A stretch of DNA of 64,000 nt, from NCBI GenBank assembly GCA_964058805.1, contig CAXKVV010000004.1, positions 496,001-560,000 on the forward strand, written 5' to 3'. Under the pieces are notes generated by a model. That model searched no databases, had not been told where the DNA came from, and saw only the letters and a list, made by a program, of their open reading frames with translations. Of the stretch, positions 36,503 through 48,932 are shown in pieces. The stretch comes from Schoenoplectus triqueter (taxonomy: Eukaryota > Streptophyta > Magnoliopsida > Poales > Cyperaceae). Position 1 is the first letter of the stretch; each line of letters begins with the position of its first letter. Position numbers and translations under genes: made by a program.

Positions 36503-36785
36503 TGTTGAGAATTCGTATTTGAGAACAGAGAAATTGATTGATGATGAAAAGAATTTTATTCAAGCTTTTCTGATGATTACAAGTGTTGAATACACTCTAT
36601 ATACATACAGTTGGCTTTAACGGTAAAATAACGGTAAGAAATTAAAGTGAGCTAAAGTGGGCTTCTAGAGTTGAAGTGACCCAATTGGGTTGCTCCTCTA
36701 ACCAATTAATTTGGCCAATGATGAAAATAAGCTATTAGCTTTGAGGCCTAAATAGAATTAATAAAATTAATTCTACTTCTTAACA
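36503..36785 (-). repeat. Copia 3' LTR
   Basis: The 3' LTR in element orientation. The polyprotein stop codon lies inside it. Confidence 0.95.
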
Positions 36786-39700
36786 CTCCCCTTCAAATTA
36801 GGGTTGTAAATATCGATCAACCCTAATTTGTTTAAATTTTCTTCAAATGGTTTAGGCTCTAATCCTTTTGTGAAGATATCGGCAACTTGGTCTTTACTCC
36901 TCACGAACGGTATTTCAATTTCCTTTGAATGGATTTTTTCCCGAATAAAATGACAATCCACTTCAATATGTTTTGTTCGCTCGTGGAAGACCGGATTCGA
37001 TGCTATATGTCTTGCGGCTTGATTGTCGCAAAACATTTTCATCGAACTTTGTGTTTCAATGCCTATGTCCGCTAGGAGTTGTTTGATCCAAATCAACTCG
37101 CTTGCGGTTGACGCCATAGCTCGATATTCCGCTTCGGCGCTTGATCGAGCCACGACGTTTTGTTTTTTGCTTTTCCACGTGGCCAAATTTCCGCCTACAA
37201 ATGTGCAAAAACCGGTTGTTGATTTTCGATCAAAGCTTCCGGCCCAATCTGCATCGGAATAGCCATATATATCGTTAGAATTATTATTTTTCATCCAAAC
37301 ACCCCTCCCGAGAGTTCCCTTTAAATATCTAAGTATTCTATTTATTGCATCCAAGTGTGGGGTTTTTGGAGAATGCATAAACCTACTAATTTGACTTACG
37401 GAAAAAGAAATATCTGGTCGGGTCACTGTTAAATAGATTAATTTTCCTACTAACCTTTGAAATTGGTTTACATTTTCTAAGGGTTCACCGTCTTCGGTAT
37501 TCAATTTATTTTTGCTATCAATTGGGGTAGAGCTCGGTTTGCATCCTATTTTCCCGGTTTCCCTCAATAAGTCCAAAGTATATTTTCTTTGTGAGATAAA
37601 AATGCCCTTGGGTGAGTGTGCAATTTCTATCCCTAAAAAATACTTTAAGAGTCCCAAATCTTTGATATCAAAATTTTCTTTTAATTGCATTTTGACCCTC
37701 TTTATTTCCTCTAAGTCATTCCCGGCTATTATTATGTCATCAACATATATTAACACAATAATTATGAAATTAACACTTCTTTTTGAAAATAATGAGTGAT
37801 CGGCATTACTCATTTTAAAATTGCACGAAAGTAAATGAGAGCTTAGTTTGCCATACCATGCGCGCGGAGATTGTTTGAGCCCATAAATCGATTTATTAAG
37901 CCTACAAACAAGGTTAGAAGTGTTTTCTCGTATATAACCGGGTGGTAGAGACATGTATACCTCTTCTTCAAGTGTGCCTTGAAGGAATGCATTTTTAACG
38001 TCCATTTGGTGCAAGGTCCAATTTTGATTTACCGCAATGGAAAGTAAAATTCGTATGGTATTCATTTTGGCTACCGGTGCAAATGTTTCTTCGTAGTCAA
38101 TTCCATACGTTTGAGTGTAACCTTTGGCTACTAACCTAGCCTTATAGCGTTCAATGGTGCCATTATTATGATATTTTATTTTATATATCCACTTACACCC
38201 AACGGGTTTCTTTCCATTTGGTAATGGGACCATTCTCCATGTCTCATTTTTTTCCAATGCATCGACTTCTTCTTTCATAGCCTTACACCATACCGGGTTG
38301 GTTATGGCTTCATGGTAATTATTTGGCTCTTTTTGTTCTTCAATCGAAGTTAAGAAGACCTTGTATTCCGGTGTAATATTATCGTAAGAAATGAAATTTT
38401 GAATAGGATATTGTACCTTATAGGTTACAAAATCATGTAACCTAGTTGAAGTTTGAGGCACTCGGGTTGATCTTCGCAAGGGAATTTCCTCAATTTCTTC
38501 TTCGACATCCTCTTGAGAAATTTCATTTCCTTCCTCTTGTTCTCCTACCTCTTCCTCATTTCCATTTCCATTTTCATTTTCATTTTGTTCTTCCGGAAAA
38601 TAAAAATGTGGGAATGGGAGTGTTGCTTCTTGTTCACTAATCTCATTCTCTATTTTTTTATAATAAGGCTCATTTTCTTGAAATGTCACATCTCTTGAAA
38701 TGTAAATTTTTTTGTTAATTGGGTCGTAACATTTATAACCCTTTTTTTGTGATGAATATCCCAAGAAAATGGTCTTAATTGAAGTGTAATCTAACTTGTC
38801 TTGTTTGTTGTTGTTATGTATATAACATACACATCCAAATACTCTCAAATGATCAATATTGAGTTTCTTTTAGTAGATGATTTCTAATGGACTCTTATAA
38901 TCCAAATTAGCACTTGGCACTCTATTTATCAAATACGCGGTGGTGAGAACGGCATCCGACCAATAAATTTTTGGAACGTTATTTTGAAATAAAAGTGTCC
39001 GTGTTACTTCAAGAAGATGACGGTTTTTTCTTTCGGAAACCCCATTTTGTTGGGGTGTATAAACACAAGTTGTTTGGTGCACAATTCCCTTTTGTTTGAA
39101 AAATTTTGAAAAATTTTGATTGACAAATTCTGTTCCATTATCACTTCTAAATAATTTAATTTTTTTTATCAAATTGATTTTCTATAAAATTATAGAATTC
39201 TTGAAATAGAGAAAAAACTTCACTTTTATTTTTCATTACATACAACCAAGTTGTTTTCGAAAAATCATCTATAAATATAACAAAATATCTATAACCGTTG
39301 AATGATTCAATTGGAGCGGGTCCCCAAACATCCGAGTGTACTAATTCAAATGGTTTGTTACTCTTATAATTTGACAAGTCAAATGATAATCTAGTATGTT
39401 TTCCTAATTTACAAATCTCACAATTACTACAATCTAAATTTTTGAAATCAAAGATACATCTCAATATTTTGTCGGATGGGTGTCCAATTCTCTTATGCCA
39501 AAGAATGCTCAAATCTTTTTCCTTTTTTGTATTGAAGCTATATTTTTCTTTATTCAAATAATAGAGTCCATTTTCAAAAAAACCTTCACCAATTAGTCTC
39601 TTTGTTATCAATTCTAGAAAAATCACCTTATTTGAGAAAATAATTTCACAATTTAATTGATTTATAATTTTGCTAATTGACAGCAAATTGGATGAGCAAT

Positions 39701-40361
39701 TTTGGACAAACAAGACATTTGGTATTTCTTTGGAGAATAAATTAATAGAACCACAACCAAGAATTTTCATTTTTTCCCCGTTGGCAACGGTGACAAATTG
39801 ATTGATCTCATATTTTCTAAAATTATATAATAAATTTTTATTTCCTGTCATATGATCCGTTGCCCCGGAATCTAATATCCACTTTGTTTGAGAGGAATTT
39901 AAACTTAAATTAGCAGCCATACCAGAGTATTTTTTAGTGTTTTGTTGATGCAGCACAATTAGCTGCTTGGCCAGCAGCCACATCGGATCTGGCTCTTTGC
40001 GCACCCCATCCCGACTCGCTGTATTTGATGGGTTAGCGACGTCTCCAGACCGTTCTCCCCTCTTTTCTTTTTTGCTATCTTCTTGGTTGTACCGACGCTC
40101 CCCCTCTCGATTATTCTGGCTGCTTCTCCTCCCTTTAGGCCGGAGCCATGGGTAGAGGAACCAGCAGTTGGTCCGCTCGTGCCCTGCTTTCTTACAGTTG
40201 GTGCACCAACTAGCTTTGGAGGCTCCCCATTTCTCTGACCGGAAATTAGGGTTTGCGGTATGTGTAGGATTTGTGCTTTTAATCAGGTTCCTGGCTTTTG
40301 GAGAGTACATAGGTACTGTTGTTTCTCTTGATTGGTATTGTTCTGATTGGCTTGCTCCCAT
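36773..40361 (-). pseudogene. Copia gag-pol polyprotein, broken
   Basis: The first frame (40361-39156, 401 residues) has a CCHC zinc knuckle (CTNCKKAGHERTNC), the protease motif DSGATDH, the pre-integrase zinc-like region (HKRIGHPS, CEICKLGKH) and the start of integrase (HSDVWGPAP). An A-run of eight (39160-39167, T on the + strand) shifts the frame. Integrase continues in the frame ending at 38870 (SDNGTEF, TPQQNGVSERKN). After a single in-frame TAA (38870-38872) comes a frame of 691 or more residues with reverse transcriptase (YVDDIIIAGND) and RNase H (SYDADW-type block, here SDADWAG; SSAEAEYRAM). A capsid domain upstream of the zinc knuckle is not visible, so the copy cannot encode a full set of proteins. 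Confidence 0.93.
36786..36795 (-). other. Copia polypurine tract
   Basis: On the minus strand TGAAGGGGAG-like purines sit directly before the 3' LTR, the expected plus-strand priming site. Confidence 0.75.
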
Positions 40362-40962
40362 CTCCGAGTTTGTAACAGTGATTTATTGCATTTTTGCTGT
40401 ATGAAGCAGCTTACTAGTCTTTGCTGATTCTGGTATTTGAACAAATGCTATCTTGACTGTTACCTCTGATTTTCGGCTTGTGGGTTTTCCTGATTTCTTG
40501 AATCAGTTTGAGTATCGCTGGTTTGTGATTTCTATTCTGAGTCTCTTGAAAGAGCAGATACTTGTGATTGGCCTTTTTATGCCTCTGTGTTAGTGCTGGT
40601 ATAGGTCTCCTCACTATGTGTGGGTTGAATATCTATATCAGTCACTGGTACAGCTGGTGCGCTGACTGATGAGGGGGTTTTGTTGTTACTGGTACTGTTG
40701 CCAGTTAACTGATGCCTTGAGGCTTTTTCGGAAATCAAGATTTAAGAGTACTGATAAGAACAGATCTGCTATTTGATCTTTTTTCCTTTGCTGGTACTTG
40801 AATTTGCTTTGTTCCAGCTGATGGCTTGGTTTCTGTTGGTTGTATAGATGCTCCTGGTTGTTACCAGTAGAGTGACTATCAACCCTTGTTGAAGTTTCTG
40901 GTTGTTACCAGTATTTGGCCTATGGTCCCTTTTTTGCTGTTGCACAATTTCTGAGTCAGGTT

Positions 40963-40981
40963 GAGACCTGCTCTGATACCA
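40963..40981 (-). other. Copia primer-binding site, tRNA-iMet
   Basis: On the minus strand TGGTATCAGAGCAGG follows the 5' LTR directly. It is complementary to the 3' end of initiator tRNA-Met, the usual primer of plant Copia elements. Confidence 0.88.
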
Positions 40982-41264
40982 TGTTGAGAATTCGTATTTG
41001 AGAACAGAGAAATTGATTGATGATGAAAAAAATTTTATTCAAGCTTTTCTGATGATTACAAGTGTTGAATACACTCTATATACATACAGTTGGCTTTAAC
41101 GGTAAAATAACGGTAAGAAATTAAAGTGAGCTAAAGTGGGCTTCTAGAGTTGAAGTGACCCAATTGGGTTGCTCCTCTAACCAATTAATTTGGCCAATGA
41201 TGAAAATAAGCTATTAGCTTTGAGGCCTAAATAGAATTAATAAAATTAATTCTACTTCTTAACA
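40982..41264 (-). repeat. Copia 5' LTR
   Basis: The 5' LTR in element orientation; 282 of 283 bases are identical to the other LTR. Confidence 0.95.
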
Positions 41265-41269
41265 GAAGT

Positions 41270-42440
41270 TGTGGTACCTCCACATCTGAAGGGCTAATTT
41301 CAAGCAATGACCTTGATAAATCTTCCACCGAAAATGGTATGCTGCCATTTGTTAGAGAAAAAAATTATCTTTATCCGTTGCAAAATACTAACAATGACCC
41401 CATTTTTTTCTGGCATTGTAATGGTTAATTGTTACAGTTGCTGCCACTCACCTTTTGCTGATAGATCATTACAAGTGGGGTTTCAAACATTGGTCCTGAT
41501 TTCACTTATTTTTAAAAGGTTCATTTTATTCCCTCTAGTCATGTTTGTGATCTAACCATGAAGAAAATATCTTCAGCCTTGCTATATTTCAATGTCTTTA
41601 ACAATGATTTTTTTCTCAACCCAAGACTCCAGTATTTATTGGAATTGTGTACAAGCCCTTTGGCTTGTTACTTCATTTTCTTTATGGAAAATTACAGCAT
41701 ATATATTTTCTTTTTTGGGGGATAATAGGTGAATTGCCCAAATTATAGCTACAGCATTCACAATTTGTTTTACTGTGTTTCAGGTTGCTCATACCTCGAA
41801 TCGTCGTCCATCAAGAAAGAACTATTTGGGAAGTTAATTGAGTCCTCATTTGTCATAATTCTCATTTTTGAAATTACCTGAAAAAACAGCAGGTTTCTAA
41901 GTGTTACAAAAATTTAATTAGTTACAGGAAATATAGAATTTATTGATTAGAGTTTCCATAGACTAGAGTTGGTTTTTAATAAAAAATATTATTAAATGGA
42001 GGTCAGAAACGTCAAAAAGTTAGAATAACATTTAGCAATTGTTCTAATAAGAAACCGTTATTAAATACTCAATGAAAAACGCTACGAGAATAATAAACGA
42101 CTAAAATCACAATATCTTAACTAAATCTCTAATCGAATAAAAAGGAGGTAAGCGATAACCACTTAACATAATCAATCGATCACGTTAATGAATCTCGAAT
42201 AACTTAATAAAGGACAGATAAAAGTGATTAACATTTACCAAACATCGAAAAGTTAGAAAAGAAACGTTAATTAAAGATTCCGACACTCATAAATACAGCG
42301 GAGATGTTGTCAAAATTTTAACAAGACGATAAAACCCGAACAGATATTAATTAAACATCACTTTAATTAATTATTAATTTTGAACTAAATCACGTAAAAA
42401 CTAGCACATCACTTAATTTAACTAATAATTGGTGATATAG
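41270..42440. other. Right flank of the Copia insertion with CACTA-like fragment
   Basis: A short open stretch (about 41270-41333) ending at a GTATGC donor, and a possible terminal exon after TTTCAG at about 41784, could be two exons of a + strand gene, but no family is recognised. About 41930-42100 resembles the TTTAGTAAYGG-type repeat at 56.6-58.2 kb (shared AACGTCAAAAAGTTA and AAACCGTTATTAAA). Confidence 0.3.
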
Positions 42441-42443
42441 TCG

Positions 42444-42606
42444 ATTTGGATCCACTCGCGGAGTTCGAGGCCGATCCCGACCCCGTGTACGCAGACGACC
42501 ATCTCAAGGCAGACATCTTTGGAGTAGAGCGGCTCCGCGATCCTTACCAGCAATCTCAGATATGGTTTCCTAAAATTTATTTTTCTTTTTTCAGAAATAG
42601 GAACCC
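42444..42606 (+). other. GC-rich open fragment of unknown origin
   Basis: Between AT-rich flanks, about 110 bases are GC-rich and open on the + strand, encoding acidic sequence (DPLAEFEADPDPVYADDHLK then ADIFGVERLRDPYQQ), and the frame runs on to a stop near 42606. The base composition and codon-like pattern suggest a captured or eroded exon. I do not recognise the family. Confidence 0.3.
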
Positions 42607-42975
42607 AAACTGAAAAATAAAAGTTTTCAAAAATTATTTGAACTGCAATATTTTGAACCAAACACTATTTAGAGATCAACTCTGACCTATCATATGCATC
42701 CGATAAATTGACCAGCATATTTGAGATTTACTCGTATTTTTCATGTTATTTCATGTCATACTGTATGTGGATGGATAAGAGTATAGGACGTGATATAATT
42801 AAATAATCAAGTTATAGATTATAATTATTCGGAAAATATTATTACTATCAATAATTATTAATTAAGTTATGTAGTTAATCATGTAGTAAATGCATATGAG
42901 AATTGAGAGGCGGACCGGGTGATCTCAGTCTGAGGTTGTCTTGTATAAGCAGACTAATGGGTTACATTTCTCTTG

Positions 42976-43038
42976 GTCTGTATATACACTGCACACCTTT
43001 GCTTGTCTGTATATACACTGTATATACACTGCACACTT
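42976..43038. repeat. CTGTATATACACTG short tandem repeats
   Basis: Three near copies of CTGTATATACACTG, partly followed by CACAC, lie within about 60 bases. Confidence 0.7.
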
Positions 43039-43225
43039 TTACATTTCCCTTGGTCTATATAAGCCGTGTCATAGTGTTTCTTTTGATCAATATTATATTT
43101 TACTATTCTTAATATGATTAAGATTTTTAAATTTAACTTTAAGCGATTAGGACATCATGTCTTTCAGTGTTTAGTGTGGGGGTCATATCCGAGTCTGGAT
43201 TCTATTATGTTTTGTTATTTCTCGG

Positions 43226-43525
43226 GATGCAGTCCTCTGCAGCCTGGTTGGTACAGTGTAGGCTCTCATTTGTATCATATTTTATTTTATTATTTCTCAA
43301 GATGCGATCCTCTGGTCCCCGGTTGGTACAATATAGGCTCACATTCGGGATGTTATCCTCTGACTCATGGTTGGTATAGTGTAAGCTATCATTTGTATTA
43401 TATTTTGTTTGTCATTTCTCAGGATGCGATTCTCTGGCCACTGGTTGGTACAGTTTAGGCTCCCATTTGGGATGCGGTCTCTGACTCCTGGTTGGTACTC
43501 GGTGTAGGCTCCCATTTGTATTAGT
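43226..43525 (+). repeat. Higher-order tandem repeat, alternating 75 and 48 bp
   Basis: Five units begin with GATGCGATCCTCTG-like sequence at about 43226, 43301, 43349, 43423 and 43471. Each contains CTGGTTGGTACAGTGTAGGC. Unit spacing alternates between about 75 and 48 bases because every second unit has an extra AT-rich spacer (TTTGTTATTTCTC). The dimer period is therefore about 123 bases. Confidence 0.8.
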
Positions 43526-43529
43526 TTTT

Positions 43530-46500
43530 GATTTGTTATTTCACGGGTAATTATCTCCTTTTGAAGATATAGTAACTGAAAGCATAACTTCTTAATCCCT
43601 TTTATTTTATTATATTACTATTATTTTGTGAGGTGAATCATCAGATTTAAAATACCGAGTACGTACTTTTAGTCGTCATTCCCTTAGGGTGTTATCGTCC
43701 CGGGAGGCTGAATTTTCTCAGGGTATTCAGGACATTGGTGTTCGCTTACTCGAAAATCCTAAGTTTGTAAGTTGGCCCAAATACGTGTCTGCTTAGATAA
43801 GTCACAAGTCCAAGGCTAAGTCAAGTGTCTGCTTGTGGATGTATTGATAATTTGCAACTGGATTATATATATACGGGTGCTTTAAATCTTGTACCTTATA
43901 TATATATTTGTTATATATTATATGATTATCCATATATTTTTATATTTTGGGTTTATTTATCATCGAATATCATCATATCATAGCGAATTGTTATGGAGAT
44001 GTATTAAACTAGAATTTTACTTATAAATAGATAATTACTGCATTTAGAAAGTCATGATCAATATTTGGGTCCAGTCTAGAAAAGAAGATTAAATCTTAAG
44101 ACTGAATCTAAATCTGTACTGAGTAATTTTTAAATTTTCTCTCATTTTCACAGTGGTTGTGGATCTAGGTACACAGGTGTGGGATGTATTTGCTAGGTGC
44201 AGTTCTGCGTGGTGACAGAGATGTTTCGCCGCATCCGCATGTGTGCAGGTTATGATCCATCAGGTTTTGAGTATTATTTATTTCTTTTGAGTTTTTATTT
44301 GAGAGTTTTTGCTGTTCATTCCGATGGAGCTAGCCTCGCCAATGCAGACGTTGTAATCTGTTTTGTTACTCTATACTGTATATTATTTTGTATTGTTATT
44401 ATTGTTTTGTGTATTCAGTATTTGATTTATTTTATTCATTTAGCCTTTTGTACGCACGTGACGGAATTAAGAATATCTGATTTATTATTTCTGAAATGTT
44501 ACATAAAATGATATCGAACAATTTGATTACTCTTCTTGATAAAAATTAGAATTTACATCAAACTCCTCGGCACTCGTCTTTCTATTTTGTTTGACTGATA
44601 TTGCAATCCGCTATTGGCGTTTCTCTTTTCTTCGAGACATATAGTAGGTAGTATATCTGATTTGCTTTGCAAGTCAACATAAATGGCTCACCATTTCGGA
44701 GAGTGAAAGTATTCTCGACCTCAATAAGCCCATATTATTTATCAATTCTTACACTATTTGTTATGTTAAATCAATGATATTTGAGAAGCATGACTTTATT
44801 GTCCAAACCATTACAAGGATTTCACTAGTTTTGATGTGCATCAGCAAGAAAACCAGCATTTTACTATTGTAGAAGTGAAGGCATTAAGTGATGAAAATGA
44901 TTAAAAACATGCAGATGAGATAGCTCAAATGCAATAAGTTTTCAATGAGATCGCTACCCGCAATACTACCATGTTTGTGCAAGTATTTGCAAGACTTGGG
45001 ATACATACACCAAATGACATGGTGGGAATATATACAAATATTGTAAGTATGCATTAATTAATATTTTACATATCTAAAATGATTCTCATATATAAATTTT
45101 TAGAATAAGAATAACCTTTACATGGACTGCTAGGTACACCCAACCAATAAAAAATTTATGGTCAAATCTCCACACAAATAATACTTTATTATTCTAAAAA
45201 AACTTATTTTCTCAACAAATTTTGTTTCCAAATAGTAATATTTACTAATTATGTTCTACTATGACAAGAGCTTTATCTTGACCGCTGATTACACTCAACC
45301 AACAAGAATTTTAAGGCTAAGTCACAAAGAAACAATACATTATTCTAAAAAAATTATCATCAATCAATAGTACTATCAACTTATTATTTTATGTTATGTT
45401 TGAATTATAGGTTGTCCAAATTTCAGTTGGGCTACCGAGCCTGCCCAACATATATGGATTTATAGATCAGATACCCGCACAAGCTCAATCAACAACCGCA
45501 CAATAAAATTAATGCTCCCTATTGGTACCAAGAAAATTGCTACTTTACTGGTATGCTCTCAAATCAGTAAAATGTGTTTTCACTTTTGTTGCATGTTCTG
45601 ATGTGAAATGTGAGAAATTTTTGAGTGTTTTTTTTTTGTATATTTTTGGTACTTCATGGTTTCTCATATATTGGAAGAATATTTCGGAGGGTAATAGACA
45701 TTTTTTGGTATGTTAGGGTTAGTTGATATTTTGGTATAGGAGTTGGGGGATATTCTGATCAATTATAATTTGAGATATTTCTAACATATGTAAGTTGTTG
45801 TGTACTTGGATTGATTGCATGCTATATTGCTTGAACTACTTTAATGGTGTTTTTTTTTTGCTTGTATTTACTTGTGTTCAAAATTGATATGTCCATTTCA
45901 GATGCATGATCATCCTAAATAATTAATTTTAAAACGGTTGTGGTATTATACTCACATTAGCTTATCAATGTATGTTTTACATCACCGGCATAAATTATTA
46001 TAATTAAATTAAATAGGAAACAAATGCATGCCACTGTCCATGATATAGGCACGCAATGATCACTACAACTATATATGCATGCAACTAATCTAAAAATCTT
46101 ATGGTCAAATTGTTTAACCACATTTGTGGACACAAAATCATACATAAATATAGATGTGCATAGGTGCACGCAAAGCAAGGTACTTTGCCACACAGGTAAC
46201 AAAACTTAACAAATGTCAGTCCATAAAATTTGCGTCTATACATGGATGCGACTATGCGACTACCTAGCACATACGCACCTTGTTGTCATTTGCGTGCACG
46301 CACACATCAGTGACTTCCATCTGTATTTAATGCAGCAACGTGCGAGAGTTGGTGTGCGTCAATGCATGTAATTAGTAGTGAGTACCGTGCAACTATGCAC
46401 GCCAATGATTGTTTCTTACCCACCATGTTATGGTTTATTCTAATAGTATCTATCAAAGAACATCCAATTTTAAACTTACACATATTTCTAAATACCAAAT

Positions 46501-47692
46501 TGATTTTCTTAAAGAAATAAATTCAGATGAGCTCATTATCAAGCTAAAACTTGGACGTTAACTTTAAACTTACACAATACACATATATTGTTCATAGTTA
46601 GTGCTGTGGAAATAAAATAATTAATTTCAGAAGCTAAAACAGTAAAAGTTTGAACTTACACATATTAACCAGTCGAAATCCTTAATTACAAGGCTGATAG
46701 AAATACACATATTAGTTTCAGAAGCTAAACAATAAATGTATAGATATAGACAACATTATCTAGTATGGATATTTAAAATAATGCCCTAAGTGAGCGGGAA
46801 AAAGAAAGAAAGGAAGGGAAAAAAACACAGAAAGAGAAGTGCAAGAGGTTGCAAGATGCCAAATTATATTTTGTTGGCTGGCCAGTTATGACGAAAATTA
46901 GCTCTCATGAATGCTCAAAGAGGACCTGCATAGAATAACAAAACTATTTAATTTTTTTTATTCCATTGATCCGGAATAACAAAATATATCTTATTTTTTC
47001 TTGTTCCAGTCCGGTCATTAGAAAGATCACTACATCATGTTTTCTATTTTGTTGGATTTAATTTTTTATCATGCAGTACATGAATGTTAAATTGAAGCTT
47101 CGTGCGTGGACCGGTTATGACTCGAGGATCAAACATGTAGGTCCAGTAAAGTCCAGTAAATCAAATGAATCACATCCTGTAGTAAATATGGTGGACTGCA
47201 CTATTAGCAAAGATACTGCATTCAGGGGTGAAACTATAAACGATCGGTAAGAAATATCCTGACAAAAATAAGAGGACGTCCGGGTTAACAAAGTTATATT
47301 TTTCACTGCATCAAAAAGAAGAAAAATTATTTTTCAGAGGATTGAGGAGACGTCTGAACGCCGACTAACACCTACTTTGATTCCGCCCCTTATTATATTA
47401 ACATACACTATACACCAGGCAACAGTACTTTGTAAAGAGACTTCTCATAATTTGAATTGGTTTGTATGAGAAGTAATTATCAGTATTCAGTACTGTAAAC
47501 AGAAAGAAGAAACAAAAGACATACAACAACGAGACTGTGCACGTTGCTCAACAGGCGGGGTTAGAGCTTTGGCAGACGCCATTCTGGCCTGTCAAACACA
47601 AATTTAAAAATAGATTAAACCAAATAAGGATTTTTTTTTTTTTTACCTTTTAATAGGTTTCGGGAGGGGGGGGGGGGGATTATATGCAATAA
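43530..47692. other. AT-rich intergenic DNA without supportable genes
   Basis: Many poly(A/T) runs and dispersed low-complexity sequence. Several short hydrophobic frames (for example 44197-44511) show no family features. A 13-base poly(G) run lies at 47666-47678, just before the LTR. Confidence 0.4.
47666..47678 (+). repeat. Poly(G) run, 13 G
   Basis: An uninterrupted G tract about 15 bases upstream of the lone LTR at 47693. Confidence 0.95.
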
Positions 47693-47865
47693 TGTTGGAA
47701 ATACAAATTGACACCCAATTTTATCACTGAACTCCAAATTTGTTGTTAAGGGAAAACAGAGCTGGTAAACTCCTATAATCAGAATAGCATCAACAAATTT
47801 TGTTCATCAGTTTCCAGCAAATTTTACTTAAATTCTCAATTCTAACATGGTACCAGAGCAGGTTT
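47693..47865 (+). mobile_element. Lone short LTR followed by a tRNA-Met primer-binding site
   Basis: The LTR-like segment of 155 bp (47693-47847) starts TGTTGGAAATAC and ends TTCTAACA. It is directly followed by TGGTACCAGAGCAGGT (47848-47863), a primer-binding site close to the initiator tRNA-Met complement. No second LTR copy was found downstream, so this is the 5' end of a truncated Copia or TRIM-like element. A frame at 48089-48384 may be a decayed internal remnant but is not recognisable. Confidence 0.65.
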
Positions 47866-48932
47866 AGAACCTGGCTCAATTTAAACTCTTTTGAGCAAGC
47901 TTAGTTTGTTTAGTTGGTAAAATCAATTCATAATTTGTATTGCAGTTGTTCTTCTTCATCATCACTACATTCGCTAGCCTGCCAGCATAGTTGACCTCTC
48001 CAATGAAATTAGCCTCCACAAGTTTCAACACTTCCCGTTTGCTAGTTTTTAAGTCGTCAATTTCTAAATAGCACGGGGGTTTCTCTGTGTGTTAATTATT
48101 CAAGGTATTCATTGCTACAGAGATATCTATGCGAGCAATGTGCATTACAATCCGAGCAAACACATCAACCATGGTACCAGACCAGAATTCAACCTTTCGT
48201 TCTTATCTCAGTGCATTCAGATTCCAATCAATGGCTCTCCACTTCTTGCACTGACAAGCTCCTTTTGGTCTTGTGCATTGTCCCTGACAAGCTCTCCGCT
48301 TATCCTTTCAAGTTCCTTTGGAGCAAATTTAAGAGCATAAGGATGGGAAAGCTTCTTTTGATTCTTAGACGAGGCATGAATTAGTTTTCTTATTTGTAAT
48401 CCTACATTAGCCCTTATTCCTAATAAGAGTGTTGTTAGAACAAAAACTATTGATTTAGTTCTCACTTTCTCTCCACCTTCATAGACACTCTATTATAGAA
48501 AATAAAGATCAAATTTCTTCGTTATTTGCTAAATAATTGGACCTTGATTTGAGAGGTGTGCGCGCGGAATGATACGGAAAAAGAAAAAAGAACAAAAGAA
48601 AACAAAAGATGTCATGTGGGCTTTGATGCAATGGGCTAATAGTTGGTGCCTCGACAGGCTTTGATTGGAATCCTTGGGTTTGGTTGCAAGTTGACCCACA
48701 AAACAAAAAACTGTCCCAACAAAAACCAAACAAAAGTGAAGTTCAGCCTGTACATGGATAAAAGGGTTCCACTTTTATTATGCTGTGCTCGTTGTTGAAG
48801 ACTTGAAATATCTAAATTTCACCATGACAAGCCAAGCATTTTATTCTGATAGAAGCTAAGATGTAAAGAAAAAGATATCCTGGTTCCATGATTGTAAAGA
48901 TATAAAATAAAATAAAATAAAAGAGTGTATAT
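47866..48932. other. Intergenic region, possible retroelement remnant and cysteine synthase 3' flank
   Basis: The internal part of the truncated retroelement may extend to about 48470. The remainder is the 3' flank of the cysteine synthase gene. No intact gene. Confidence 0.4.

Larger units (their letters stand above)
36503..41264 (-). mobile_element. Young Ty1/Copia LTR retrotransposon, defective
   Basis: The complete insertion of 4762 bp has 283-bp LTRs at 36503-36785 and 40982-41264 that differ at one base (G at 36551, A at 41030). LTRs start TGTTGAG and end TTAACA. The 5-bp target duplication is GAAGT (36498-36502 and 41265-41269). In minus orientation it has a primer-binding site, zinc knuckle, protease, integrase, reverse transcriptase and RNase H in that order, which defines Copia. 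The part between the primer site and the zinc knuckle (about 0.7 kb) is not recognisably capsid-coding, and the polyprotein carries a frameshift and a stop. Confidence 0.97.

Noticed and set aside
44197..44511. 104-codon hydrophobic open frame
   Set aside because: Hydrophobicity follows from T-rich DNA; there is no splice context, homology or motif.
48089..48384. Overlapping 83- and 90-codon frames downstream of the lone LTR
   Set aside because: They may derive from an old gag region, but no domain is recognisable, so no coding call was made.
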